Below, piece by piece: positions 43,179 to 51,794 of a stretch of 64,000 nt of DNA (positions are counted from its first letter, which is position 1; every line of letters begins with the position of its first letter). Source of the stretch: Nonomuraea spiralis. GTDB taxonomy: Bacteria; Actinomycetota; Actinomycetes; Streptosporangiales; Streptosporangiaceae. Below the pieces are notes generated by a model. It had not been told where the DNA came from, did no database searches, and saw only the letters and a program-made list of their open reading frames with translations. The translations under genes and the position numbers were made by a program. The stretch lies in contig NZ_BMRC01000026.1 of assembly GCF_014648435.1 (NCBI RefSeq), positions 1-64,000 of the forward strand. The letters are read 5' to 3'.

Positions 43179-44090
43179 GTGGCGGCTGTCACCCTGCTTG
43201 AGCGGCTGAAGCGCGACTGGACCCTGCTGGCGCTGTGCCTGCCCGGCGTCCTGTACTTCGTGGCCTTCTTCTACGTGCCCCTGCTGGGCAACGTCATCGC
43301 GTTCAAGGACTACGCGCCGTTCCTCGGCATCGCGGGCAGCCCCTGGGTGGGCCTGGACAACTTCGTGATGCTGCTGGAGGAGCCCGAGTTCTGGAGCGCG
43401 GTCGGCAACACCCTGCAGATCACGGCGCTCCAGCTCGTCCTCTACTTCCCGGCCCCGATCGCGCTCGCGCTCCTGCTGAACTCCCTGATCGGCCATCGCA
43501 TCAAGCGGTTCATCCAGACCGTCGTCTACCTGCCGCACTTCCTGTCGTGGGTGGTCGTGGTCGCGATGTTCCAGCAGGTCATCGGTGGCGCCGGCACGGT
43601 CAGCTCGTTCCTGAACTCGCACGGGATCACCATCGGCAACCTGATGTCGAACGCGGACACGTTCAAGCTGCTCGTGACCGCCCAGGTGATCTGGAAGGAC
43701 TGCGGCTGGGGCACGATCATCTTCCTGGCCGCGATCACCGCGATCGACATGAGCCAGTACGAGGCCGCCGCGATCGACGGCGCCGACTGGAAGCGCCGCC
43801 TGTGGCACGTCACGCTGCCCGGCATCCGCTCGGTCATCCTCATGATGCTCATCCTGCGCCTGGGCGACATCCTGTCCGTCGGCTTCGAGCAGATGGTCCT
43901 GCAACGGGAGGCCGTCGGCGCCGGAGCGGCCGAGGTCATCGACACCTACGTCTACTACCACGGCATCCGTGACGGTGACTGGGGCATGAGCACCGCGGCC
44001 GGCCTCATGAAGGGCCTCATCGGCGCGGCCCTCATCTACGCGGCGAACAAGCTCGCGCACCGCTTCGGAGAGCAGGGGATCTATCGATGA
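43179..44090 (+). CDS. Carbohydrate ABC transporter permease 1 (LplB-like)
   Basis: 303 aa, six transmembrane helices. The cytosolic EAA loop, which docks the ATPase, reads YEAAAIDGADWKRRLWHVTL. LplB-type permeases carry oligosaccharides or pectin-type sugars. GTG 43179 with GGAGG at 43167-43171, seven bases upstream. First gene of an operon with permease 2 (ATGA overlap), a binding protein and an oxidoreductase. No ATP-binding subunit is encoded; such actinomycete importers often share an MsiK-type ATPase encoded elsewhere. Confidence 0.93.
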   Translation: MAAVTLLERLKRDWTLLALCLPGVLYFVAFFYVPLLGNVIAFKDYAPFLGIAGSPWVGLDNFVMLLEEPEFWSAVGNTLQITALQLVLYFPAPIALALLLNSLIGHRIKRFIQTVVYLPHFLSWVVVVAMFQQVIGGAGTVSSFLNSHGITIGNLMSNADTFKLLVTAQVIWKDCGWGTIIFLAAITAIDMSQYEAAAIDGADWKRRLWHVTLPGIRSVILMMLILRLGDILSVGFEQMVLQREAVGAGAAEVIDTYVYYHGIRDGDWGMSTAAGLMKGLIGAALIYAANKLAHRFGEQGIYR

Positions 44091-44968
44091 GGCCGCCGTG
44101 GATGGAGCGCCCGACCGTGGCCGGGCGCACGCTCAAGTTCGTCGTGCTGACCACGATCACCGTGGTCGTGTTGTACCCGTTCGGGCTGGCCGTGGGCACG
44201 AGCCTGATGGGACGCGCGGAGAGCATCGCCAACGGCGGCAGCTACGTGCTCTGGCCCACGCACCCCACGTTCGAGGCGTACTCGCTGATCCTGTCCGGCG
44301 GCGCGGTCACCCGGTCGGTGCTGATCAGCATCGGCATCACGCTCACCGGCACCGCGCTCAGCCTGATCTGCACGGTCTTCCTCGGCTACGCGCTGTCCCG
44401 GCGCGGCATGCTCGGCGGCAAGCCGATCCTGCTCATGGTGCTGGCCACGTTCCTGTTCACGCCGGGCATGATCCCGAGCTACCTCATGGTCAAGGAACTC
44501 GGGATGATCGACACCTACCAGTCGCTCATCGTCCCGGTGCTGGTCAACGCGTTCAACGTGGTCGTCGTCAGGTCGTTCTTCCAGAACCTGCCCGAGGAGC
44601 TGTTCGAGGCCGCCCGCATGGACGGGTGCGGCGAGTTCCGGATGATGTGGCGCATCGCGATCCCGCTGTCCAAGGCGGTGATCGCCGTCGTCGGCCTGTT
44701 CTACGCGGTCTCGTACTGGAACACCTTCTTCAACGCGATCCTCTACATCAACGACCAGACCAAGCATCCGATCCAGGTCGTGTTGCGGCAGTTCATCTTC
44801 CGCGGCACCTCGGCCACGGGCTCCGACGTCGCGATCGTGCGCGACCTGCCCGCCTCGTCGGTGCAGATGGCGGTGCTCATCATCGCGCTCGTACCGATCC
44901 TGCTCGCCTACCCCTTCCTCCAGAAGTACTTCACCAAGGGCGTCCTCACCGGCGCCATCAAGGGCTGA
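44087..44968 (+). CDS. Carbohydrate ABC transporter permease 2 (YtcP-like)
   Basis: 293 aa, six transmembrane helices, EAA loop FEAARMDGCGEFRMMWRIAI. Characteristic YtcP/MalG-type segments FTPGMIPSYLMVKELGMIDT and VSYWNTFFNAILYI. ATG 44087 overlaps the stop of permease 1 by four bases, so the two half-transporters are made in equal amounts. The end TKGVLTGAIKG is the standard C-terminus of this group. Confidence 0.93.
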   Translation: MRPPWMERPTVAGRTLKFVVLTTITVVVLYPFGLAVGTSLMGRAESIANGGSYVLWPTHPTFEAYSLILSGGAVTRSVLISIGITLTGTALSLICTVFLGYALSRRGMLGGKPILLMVLATFLFTPGMIPSYLMVKELGMIDTYQSLIVPVLVNAFNVVVVRSFFQNLPEELFEAARMDGCGEFRMMWRIAIPLSKAVIAVVGLFYAVSYWNTFFNAILYINDQTKHPIQVVLRQFIFRGTSATGSDVAIVRDLPASSVQMAVLIIALVPILLAYPFLQKYFTKGVLTGAIKG

Positions 44969-44985
44969 GAACCCGGGAGCACCAA

Positions 44986-46611
44986 ATGTCATCCATCATG
45001 TCCCGTCGTGGATTCCTCGGACTCGCGCTCGCCGGCGTCACGGTCGCCGGGCTGTCGGCCTGCGGAGGTGAAGGCGGCGGCGCCGCAGGCGTGAAGAAGG
45101 GCGGCGCCGAGCTGTCCAAGAAGCTGGTGCTGCCGACGTACACGGCTGCCAAGATCCCCACGCCCGACCTGCCGATCGACGCGGGCCAGGACCCGGCGTA
45201 CCTGAAGTACCCGAACGAGCTGGTCAAGTCCGTCGCCGCCGCGCCGGGCGACGGCAAGAAGATCACCTCGCTCACCCAGACCTGGGACGTCGCGCCGCCC
45301 GCGCCCGGCCAGAACACCTACCTCCAGGAGCTGGGCAAGGCCCTCGGCTCCGAGTGGAGCATGAACATCGTGGTCGGCGACGGCTACCCCGACAAGTTCA
45401 ACGCCATCATCGCCAGCGACGACCTGCCCGACCTGGTCTGGTTCCCGCCGAACCAGGGCCTGCAGCGGGTGCCCGAGCTGCTGGAGGCCAAGTTCCACGA
45501 CCTGACCTCGTACCTGAGCGGCGACGCGATCAAGAAGTATCCGAACCTGGCGAACCTGGGCGACGTGACCTGGAAGTCCGCGGTCACCGACGGGAAGTTG
45601 TACGGCGTCGCGGTGGCGTACAGCAGGTTCGGGCAGGTGTTCCTGGTCAACCAGGACTACTGGCAGCCGGTCGGCGGCACGGCGTTCACCGGCGCCGACG
45701 ACTTCCTGGACAAGGCCAAGCAACTGCTCGACGTGAAGAAGAACAACTACCCGCTCGAACCGTCCTACTACAACCACGTGCACATGTTCAGCCACTGGTA
45801 CGGCGCCCCCAACACCTGGCGGCTGGCCGGCGGCAAGCTGACCCACCAGTTCGAGACGCCGGAGTACCAGGCCGCGCTGGAGCTCGCGGTCAAGTGCTTC
45901 AAGGCGAACCTGTTCTGGCCCGACCCGGCCCTGTCCACCATCAAGGACAAGGTCGCCAACGGCCAGATCGGCGCGTACGTCGAGTCGTTCCCCGGCTTCC
46001 TCAACGACGCCAAGACCCAGAAGTACAACCTGGGCGCGATCGTGCCCTTCGCGGCCACGCCGTCGTCCAAGCCCGTCTACAACGCCGGACTGGGCTCGGT
46101 CGGCTTCACCTCCATCAGCAAGAAGGTGGACCCCAAGCGCATCGAGACCCTGCTCGGCGTGCTCAACTACCTGACCGCGCCGTTCGGCACGGAGGAGTAC
46201 CAGCTCGTCAACTTCGGCGTCGAGGGCACCCACTTCACCAAGAAGGACGGCGACCTCGCCTTCACCGACAAGGGCACGGCCGAGGTGCCGACCACGCAGC
46301 AGCCGCTCTCGTTCGTGATCGGGTCGCCGTCCGCGCTCTTCCTGCCCGGCCAGCCGGAGCGTACGAAGCTCATCCACGAGTTCGAGACCAAGGTCGCACC
46401 GATGCTTCAGGAGCGCGTCACCACCGGCCACTTCTCGGACGCCTACACCCAGAAGAACGGCGAGCTGAGCACCATGGGCAAGGACATGGTCGACGACATC
46501 GTGACCGGCCGCAAGTCGATGTCGGACTGGCCGGCGTTCGTCAAGAAGTGGCTGAGCAAGGGCGGCGAGGCGATGCGGGCCGAGTACGAGGCCTCCATCG
46601 CCAAGGGCTGA
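44986..46611 (+). CDS. Extracellular sugar-binding lipoprotein
   Basis: 541 aa substrate-binding protein of the LplA type. The signal peptide has a twin-arginine motif (SRRGFLGLALAG, R7-R8) and a lipobox LSAC with C26, so it is likely a Tat-exported lipoprotein. The mature part has the two-lobe binding fold with aromatic-rich NPAYLKYPNE-like and WYGAPNTWRLAGGK segments that stack against sugars. ATG 44986 with GGGAG seven bases upstream. Delivers the sugar to the two permeases encoded just before. Confidence 0.92.
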   Translation: MSSIMSRRGFLGLALAGVTVAGLSACGGEGGGAAGVKKGGAELSKKLVLPTYTAAKIPTPDLPIDAGQDPAYLKYPNELVKSVAAAPGDGKKITSLTQTWDVAPPAPGQNTYLQELGKALGSEWSMNIVVGDGYPDKFNAIIASDDLPDLVWFPPNQGLQRVPELLEAKFHDLTSYLSGDAIKKYPNLANLGDVTWKSAVTDGKLYGVAVAYSRFGQVFLVNQDYWQPVGGTAFTGADDFLDKAKQLLDVKKNNYPLEPSYYNHVHMFSHWYGAPNTWRLAGGKLTHQFETPEYQAALELAVKCFKANLFWPDPALSTIKDKVANGQIGAYVESFPGFLNDAKTQKYNLGAIVPFAATPSSKPVYNAGLGSVGFTSISKKVDPKRIETLLGVLNYLTAPFGTEEYQLVNFGVEGTHFTKKDGDLAFTDKGTAEVPTTQQPLSFVIGSPSALFLPGQPERTKLIHEFETKVAPMLQERVTTGHFSDAYTQKNGELSTMGKDMVDDIVTGRKSMSDWPAFVKKWLSKGGEAMRAEYEASIAKG

Positions 46612-46637
46612 CCGATCTACCGTTTGAAAGGACACTT

Positions 46638-47807
46638 GTGGAAGACCTGCGCATCGGAGTCATCGGCCTGGGGCTGCGGACGAGTCTCGCCGTAGCCGCG
46701 AACCGGCCCGGCAAGGGCTCGGTCGTGACCGCGCTGTGCGACTCCGACCCGGCAGCGCTCAAGAAGCAGGCAGGGCGGTTCGAGGCGGAGTTCCTGACCG
46801 GGGACTACCGCGAACTGCTCGACCGGCCGGATCTCGACGCGATCGTCGTCAACACCCCCGACGACACGCACGAGCGCCTCGCGATCGACGCACTCCAGGC
46901 CGGCAAGGCCGTCTACCTGGAGAAGCCGATGGCCATCACCGTCGAGGGCTGCGACAACATCCTGCGCGCCGCCCGCGACAGCGGCACCCGCCTGTACGTG
47001 GGGCACAACATGCGCCACATGGGCGTCGTACGGCTGATGCGCGACATCATCACCAAGGGCGTCATCGGCGAGCCGAAGACCGTCTGGGTGCGCCACTTCG
47101 TGTCCTACGGCGGTGACTACTACTTCAAGGACTGGCACGCCGACCGCACCCGTACCACGGGCCTGCTGCTGCAGAAGGCGGCGCACGACCTCGACGTGAT
47201 CCACTGGCTGGCCGGCGGCTACACCACCCGCGTGAACGCCCTCGGCGACCTGATGCTCTACGGCGACCTGCCGCGCCGCGCGCCCGGGACGCCCCGGCCG
47301 GAGGGCTGGTTGCAGGAGTTCGAGTGGCCGCCCACCAAGCGGGAGAACCTGCACCACGTGATCGACGTCGAGGACGTGTCGGTCATGAACATGCGCCTGG
47401 ACAACGGCGTCATCGCCGCCTACCAGCAGTGCCACTTCAGCCCCGACTACGTGCGCAACTACACGGTCATCGGCACGGAGGGGCGCCTGGAGAACTTCGG
47501 CGACGGCCCGGGGGACACGGTCAAGGTGTGGAACACCGGCCCCACCTCCTACCGGGACGACTGCGACATCGCCTACCGGGTGCCGGCCGCGCAGGGCTCG
47601 CACGGCGGCGCCGACACGCAGGTCATGGACGAGTTCTGCAGGTTCGTCAGGGACGGCGGCGCGACCGACACCTCACCCGTGGCGGCCAGGATGAGCGTGG
47701 CCGCCGGGTACATGGCCACGATGTCGCTGCGCGACGGCGGCATGCCGTACGACGTGCCGCCGCTCGACCCGGAGCTGGCCGCGTACTTCGACAACGGCCA
47801 GCGCTGA
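46638..47807 (+). CDS. Gfo/Idh/MocA family oxidoreductase
   Basis: 389 aa NAD(P)-dependent dehydrogenase. Rossmann motif VIGLGLRTSLAV, the conserved EKP lysine in YLEKPMAIT, and catalytic HDLDVIHWL. Substrates in this family are sugars, inositols or glycosides; because the gene lies 26 bases after the sugar-binding protein it probably processes the imported sugar. GTG 46638 with AAAGGA at 46627-46632. Last gene of the operon before a bidirectional terminator. Confidence 0.92.
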   Translation: MEDLRIGVIGLGLRTSLAVAANRPGKGSVVTALCDSDPAALKKQAGRFEAEFLTGDYRELLDRPDLDAIVVNTPDDTHERLAIDALQAGKAVYLEKPMAITVEGCDNILRAARDSGTRLYVGHNMRHMGVVRLMRDIITKGVIGEPKTVWVRHFVSYGGDYYFKDWHADRTRTTGLLLQKAAHDLDVIHWLAGGYTTRVNALGDLMLYGDLPRRAPGTPRPEGWLQEFEWPPTKRENLHHVIDVEDVSVMNMRLDNGVIAAYQQCHFSPDYVRNYTVIGTEGRLENFGDGPGDTVKVWNTGPTSYRDDCDIAYRVPAAQGSHGGADTQVMDEFCRFVRDGGATDTSPVAARMSVAAGYMATMSLRDGGMPYDVPPLDPELAAYFDNGQR

Positions 47808-47815
47808 GCCGCCGC

Positions 47816-47843
47816 GGGCCGCGCGGGGGAACCCGCGCGGCCC
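47816..47843. terminator. Strong bidirectional terminator
   Basis: GGGCCGCGCGGG (47816-47827) and CCCGCGCGGCCC (47832-47843): a perfect 12-bp stem with a GGAA tetraloop, between the convergent oxidoreductase and SPFH genes. Confidence 0.8.
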
Positions 47844-47850
47844 GGCGGGA

Positions 47851-48936
47851 TCAGCGCTCGGCGTCCTTGCGGTCGCGCTCGCGGTCCATGCCCGGGAACG
47901 GGGACGGCTCGTCGACGGCCTGGGTGAGCTGGCGCGGGCCCTTGTGGCCCTCGGCGTCCTGCGCGTCGGCGACCGCCTCGGCCGCCGCCTCCGAGGCCGC
48001 CGCGATCTCCTTGTCGAGCTCCTCCGACGGCCGCGGCTCCTCCTCGCGGGTGGCGGCCGACTTGGGCAGGGCCTCGGTGAACGCCTTCGAGACGCCCTGG
48101 AGCGCCGAGGTGACCTCGCTCGGGATGACCCAGAACGTGTTGCCGCTGCCCTGGGCGAGCTGCGGCAGCACCTGGAGGTATTGGTAGGCCAGCAGCTTGG
48201 GGTCGGGGTCGTTGCGGTGGACGGCCTGGAAGACCTGGTCGATGGCGCGCGACTGGCCCTCGGCCTCCAGGATGGCGGCCGAACGCTGGCCCTCGGCACG
48301 CAGGATGCGGCTCTGCTTGTCACCCTCGGCGGTGAGGATCTGCGACTGGCGCTGGCCCTCGGCGTTGAGGATCGCGGCCCGCTTGTCGCGCTCGGCCCGC
48401 ATCTGCTTCTCCATCGCGTCCTTGATGGTCTTGGGCGGGTCGATGGCCTTGACCTCGACGCGGTTGACGCGGATGCCCCACTTGCCGGTGGCCTCGTCGA
48501 GCACGCCGCGCAACTGGCTGTTGATGGTGTCGCGCGAGGTGAGCGTCTTCTCCAGGTCCATCGAGCCGATCACGTTACGCATGGTGGTGACCGTGAGCTG
48601 CTCTATTGCCTGGATGTAGTTGGCGATCTCGTACGCCGCCGCCCGGGGGTCGGTGACCTGGAAGTACAGGACGTTGTCGATCTCGACGACCAGGTTGTCC
48701 TCGGTGATGACCGGCTGCGGGCGGAACGTCACCACCTGTTCGCGCAGGTCGATCATCGGGTAGACGCGGTCGACGTACGGGATGACGAAGTTGAGACCCG
48801 GCTTGAGCGTACGGTGGTAGCGGCCGAGCCGCTCCACGTTGCGAGCACGGGCCTGCGGCACGATCCGCACCGCCTTGAGCACGGTGAACGCGGCGAAAAG
48901 GATGATCAGCAGTCCGACTATCAGCAACGGGTCCAT
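47851..48936 (-). CDS. SPFH/Band 7 (stomatin-like) membrane protein
   Basis: 361 aa. An N-terminal helix (PLLIVGLLIILFAAFTVLKA) anchors the protein; the SPFH domain follows with the typical LGRYHRTLKPGLNFVIPYVD start and ATGKWGIRVNRVEVKAIDPP end. A long Ala/Glu/Arg coiled coil with repeated AEGQR/AEGDKQSRILR units then leads to a charged tail. Forms large membrane scaffolds linked to lipid domains and proteolysis. Four bases separate it from nfeD upstream, the conserved SPFH-NfeD pairing. Confidence 0.93.
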   Translation of the reverse strand: MDPLLIVGLLIILFAAFTVLKAVRIVPQARARNVERLGRYHRTLKPGLNFVIPYVDRVYPMIDLREQVVTFRPQPVITEDNLVVEIDNVLYFQVTDPRAAAYEIANYIQAIEQLTVTTMRNVIGSMDLEKTLTSRDTINSQLRGVLDEATGKWGIRVNRVEVKAIDPPKTIKDAMEKQMRAERDKRAAILNAEGQRQSQILTAEGDKQSRILRAEGQRSAAILEAEGQSRAIDQVFQAVHRNDPDPKLLAYQYLQVLPQLAQGSGNTFWVIPSEVTSALQGVSKAFTEALPKSAATREEEPRPSEELDKEIAAASEAAAEAVADAQDAEGHKGPRQLTQAVDEPSPFPGMDRERDRKDAER

Positions 48937-48940
48937 GTGG

Positions 48941-49372
48941 TCACTCCCGTGGATACACGAGGGCCGTGGCGCCCTCGATCTCGATGATGTCGACGGTCGC
49001 CCCGGCGGGGATCACCAGGGTCTCGTCATATGCGCGTGCTGACCACTCCTCACCCCCGATGCGGACCCGCCCGTCGCGGCCCGTGACCTCCGAGACCACG
49101 TACGCGGGCTTGCCGACGAGGGCCTCCACGCCGAAGCGCGGCAACTGAGGCTGCTGGAGGTGGCGGATGGCGAGCGGGCGGAGCACTACCATGCCGGCCG
49201 CCGACGACAGGGCGAACACGAGGATCTGCAGAGGAACGGGCAGCCCGATGGCGGCGGTCACGGCGGTCAGGAGAGCGGCCACGCCCAGGAGCCCCAGCGC
49301 CGCCGTGAGAGTGAACAGTTCGGCCACGCCGAGGACGACTGCGAGGATTACCCAGATGATCCATTCATCCAT
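48941..49372 (-). CDS. NfeD-like membrane protein
   Basis: 143 aa. N-terminal hydrophobic region with three or four close helices (IIWVILAVVLGVAELFTLTA, ALLTAVTAAIGL and onward) followed by an OB-fold beta-barrel (about 80-143) containing LVGKPAYVVSEV, RVRIGGEEWSA and the end GATALVYPRE. This short NfeD partners an SPFH protein at the membrane. ATG 49372 with AGGAGG eight bases upstream. First gene of the pair. Confidence 0.93.
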   Translation of the reverse strand: MDEWIIWVILAVVLGVAELFTLTAALGLLGVAALLTAVTAAIGLPVPLQILVFALSSAAGMVVLRPLAIRHLQQPQLPRFGVEALVGKPAYVVSEVTGRDGRVRIGGEEWSARAYDETLVIPAGATVDIIEIEGATALVYPRE

Positions 49373-49465
49373 GCTCCGGCCCTCCTGAAGGTATAACGGG
49401 CCTGTGTACGGGCCTGGTTCCCCCTTACCACCGTAATCCCGGAATCTCGGTCACGGCACCCGTCA

Positions 49466-49480
49466 CCCCCTCTCAGGGGG
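49466..49480 (-). terminator. Short hairpin at the end of the L,D-transpeptidase gene
   Basis: CCCCCT (49466-49471) and AGGGGG (49475-49480), 6-bp arms and a 3-nt loop, overlapping the stop codon of the minus-strand transpeptidase gene. Weak without a T-run. Confidence 0.35.
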
Positions 49481-50612
49481 CGCGCAACGCGCTTCCCAGG
49501 AGCCATTTGTCCCACGGGAGCTGCCAGTAACCCCATCCGTTGTCCCATTCCAGCTCGCGGGACGTGCCGGTGATCAGGACGGGGTCGCCGCGCAGCGAAC
49601 CGGCGTAGAACCAGGTCGCCTGGTCGGGACGGGCGTTGATGCAGCCATGGCTGACGTTTTCCCTGCCCTGTGCCCAGACGTTGTCCTTGGCGTGCACGTA
49701 TTCGCCGCTGTTGGAGATGCGTACGGCGTGCTCGATCAGCAGGTCGTAGTAGCCGGGGTCGCCCTTGGAACGGCCTGGCGAGATCATGCGGACCGGGTTT
49801 CCCTTGTCCATGGTCAGGTGCATGCCGCTGGTCGTGGTGTATTCGCGGGTGGTGGCCATGCCGGCGCTGATGGCCATCTGCTGCACGACCTTGCCGTCGC
49901 GGCGCACGACCATCTGGTGTGACCTGGTGTCGACGGTGCTGGTCTGCCTGCGGCCCACGGTGAAGGCGAAGGTGGAGTCGAGGGTGCCGTAGACGCCCGG
50001 CGCGGGGTGCACGCCGGCCAGGTGGGCGCTGACCATCACCTGCTGGCCGGAGGCCCAGAACCGCCGGGTGCGGTAGACCACCTGGGTGTCGCTGGTCCAC
50101 CGCCACGCGCCCTCGGCCGGGGCCTTCGTGGTGACCTCCAGCGCGCGTTCGACGGCCGCCTTGTCCTGGATCGGGCTGTCGAAGTCGAGGACGACCGGCA
50201 TGCCCACGCCGACGGTCTCGCCGGGCAGCGGCGCGAAGGAGGCCACCCCGAACGTGTGCTCGGCGGCGCGGGTGCGCAGGCGGCCCATGGCGACCGTGGA
50301 CGGGCCGTTCTCGCCCGCGGCCGTGGCGGTCACCGTGTACTCGGTCGCGGGCTTGAGCGCCCAGTCGGAGCGCCAGGTGGTGTGGGAGGCGTCGAGCCGG
50401 CCCGGGACGTGCTCGCCTCCCGCGTAGACCAGGACCTGGGTCAGCCGCCCGCCCTGCGCCGTGATGACCAGGCCCTTGTCGGGACGGGCGTGCTTGGAGT
50501 CGAGGGCGGGGGAGACGTGCACGACGGCGGGCGCGCCCGGTGACTCCGAGACGGGACCGCAACCGCAGCAGGCCAGGAGAAAGGCGACACATACGATCGC
50601 GGCCCGCCGCAT
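49473..50612 (-). CDS. L,D-transpeptidase, secreted lipoprotein
   Basis: 379 aa. A short signal peptide with a Cys-rich lipobox (LLACCGC) anchors it outside. Two Ig-like beta domains (about 28-120 and 120-220) precede the YkuD catalytic domain, whose motif SHGCINARP carries the nucleophile C324, with HLTMDKGNPVRM nearer the front. It makes 3-3 cross-links in peptidoglycan and resembles mycobacterial LdtMt2 in layout. ATG at 50612. Single gene, no operon partner; upstream 50613-50690 separates it from fahA. Confidence 0.93.
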   Translation of the reverse strand: MRRAAIVCVAFLLACCGCGPVSESPGAPAVVHVSPALDSKHARPDKGLVITAQGGRLTQVLVYAGGEHVPGRLDASHTTWRSDWALKPATEYTVTATAAGENGPSTVAMGRLRTRAAEHTFGVASFAPLPGETVGVGMPVVLDFDSPIQDKAAVERALEVTTKAPAEGAWRWTSDTQVVYRTRRFWASGQQVMVSAHLAGVHPAPGVYGTLDSTFAFTVGRRQTSTVDTRSHQMVVRRDGKVVQQMAISAGMATTREYTTTSGMHLTMDKGNPVRMISPGRSKGDPGYYDLLIEHAVRISNSGEYVHAKDNVWAQGRENVSHGCINARPDQATWFYAGSLRGDPVLITGTSRELEWDNGWGYWQLPWDKWLLGSALRAP

Positions 50613-50690
50613 GTCACTCTCCGAGGGCTTTCCGAGGGAAGGGGAGTTCCCAGGGTAGCGGTGAGCGACGGCTTGAGCACCTTGAGTTAC

Positions 50691-51794
50691 CTATACGATT
50701 TTTCCGGTCACCTCGCCCAATGTCAGGGTGCCGGCGGTGGCTCGGATCGTCACCGTGTCGCCGTCCTGGAGGAAGGTGCGGGTGTCGCCGCCCGGCAGCT
50801 TGATCGGGTCGGCGCCGTTCCAGGTCAGCTCGATGAGCGAGCCGCGTTCGTCGCTCTCGGGGCCGGAGATCGTGCCGCTGGCGAACAGGTCGCCGGTGCG
50901 CAGCGAGGCGCCGTTCACGGTCATGTGGGCGAGCATCTGGTCGGGCGTCCAGTACATGCTCGGGTACGGCGGACGCGAGATCACCTCGCCGTTGAGCACG
51001 ACCTCGACGGCGATGTCCAGCCCCCAGTCGCTCTGCCTGCGCAGGTAGTCGAGCGGCGCCGGGTCCTGCGGACGGCCGGGGATCCTCGGCAGCGCCTCCA
51101 GCGGCGTGACCCACGGTGAGACCGAGGTGGCGAACGACTTGCCCAGGAACGGGCCGAGCGGCACGTACTCCCACGCCTGGATGTCGCGCGCGCTCCAGTC
51201 GTTGACCAGCGTCACCCCGAACACGTGGTCCTCGAACGCCCCGGCCGGCGAGCCGAGCTCGGACGGCACGCCGACCACGAACCCCAGCTCGGCCTCGATG
51301 TCGAGCTTGGCGCACGGCCCGTAGACACCGGCTCTGAGCTGCCCGTGGGGGCGGCGGACCGGCGTGCCCGACACGACGACCGTGCCCGACCTGCCGTGGT
51401 AGCCGACGGGCAGGTGACGCCAGTTGGGCAGCAGCGGTTCGGAGTCGGGGCGGAAGATGCGGCCGATGTTGCTCGCGTGGTCCAGCGAGCAGTAGAAGTC
51501 GACGTAGTCGGCCACCTCGAACGGCATGTGCAGCCGCACCTGGTCGAGCGGGATCAGGTGGCTCTCGGTGACCGAGGAGTCGCCGGTCAGCTTGTTCTGG
51601 ATGAGCACCCTGGTGTCGTGCCAGGCCGTACGGCCCCTGGCCATGAACGGGTTGAGCGAGGGGGCGGCGAACACCTCGTCGTGCAGCGCGGCGGCCAGGT
51701 CGAGCACCTTGTCGCCGTACCTGACGCCCACTCTCGGCGGCTCGCCCTGGCGGGAGAACACTCCGTAGGGCAGGTTGTCCACTCCCCAGCTCAC
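50691..51794 (-). CDS. fahA: Fumarylacetoacetase
   Basis: 367 aa. Hydrolyses fumarylacetoacetate to fumarate and acetoacetate, the last step of tyrosine catabolism. Visible active-site blocks: DFYCSLDHASNIGRIFRP, LPVGYHGRSGTVVVSG, the metal-binding DIEAELGFVVG and VNDWSARDIQAWEYVPLGPF, then GTISGPESDERGSLIELTWNG-type end. GTG 51794 overlaps the preceding stop (GTGA) and has AGGAG upstream. Third gene of the hmgA operon. Confidence 0.94.
   Translation of the reverse strand: MSWGVDNLPYGVFSRQGEPPRVGVRYGDKVLDLAAALHDEVFAAPSLNPFMARGRTAWHDTRVLIQNKLTGDSSVTESHLIPLDQVRLHMPFEVADYVDFYCSLDHASNIGRIFRPDSEPLLPNWRHLPVGYHGRSGTVVVSGTPVRRPHGQLRAGVYGPCAKLDIEAELGFVVGVPSELGSPAGAFEDHVFGVTLVNDWSARDIQAWEYVPLGPFLGKSFATSVSPWVTPLEALPRIPGRPQDPAPLDYLRRQSDWGLDIAVEVVLNGEVISRPPYPSMYWTPDQMLAHMTVNGASLRTGDLFASGTISGPESDERGSLIELTWNGADPIKLPGGDTRTFLQDGDTVTIRATAGTLTLGEVTGKIV

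Noticed and set aside
37220-44968. Possibility of a biosynthetic gene cluster or genomic island
   Set aside because: No synthases, integrases, transposases or flanking tRNA, and composition is uniform; genes are core metabolism, transport and regulators.
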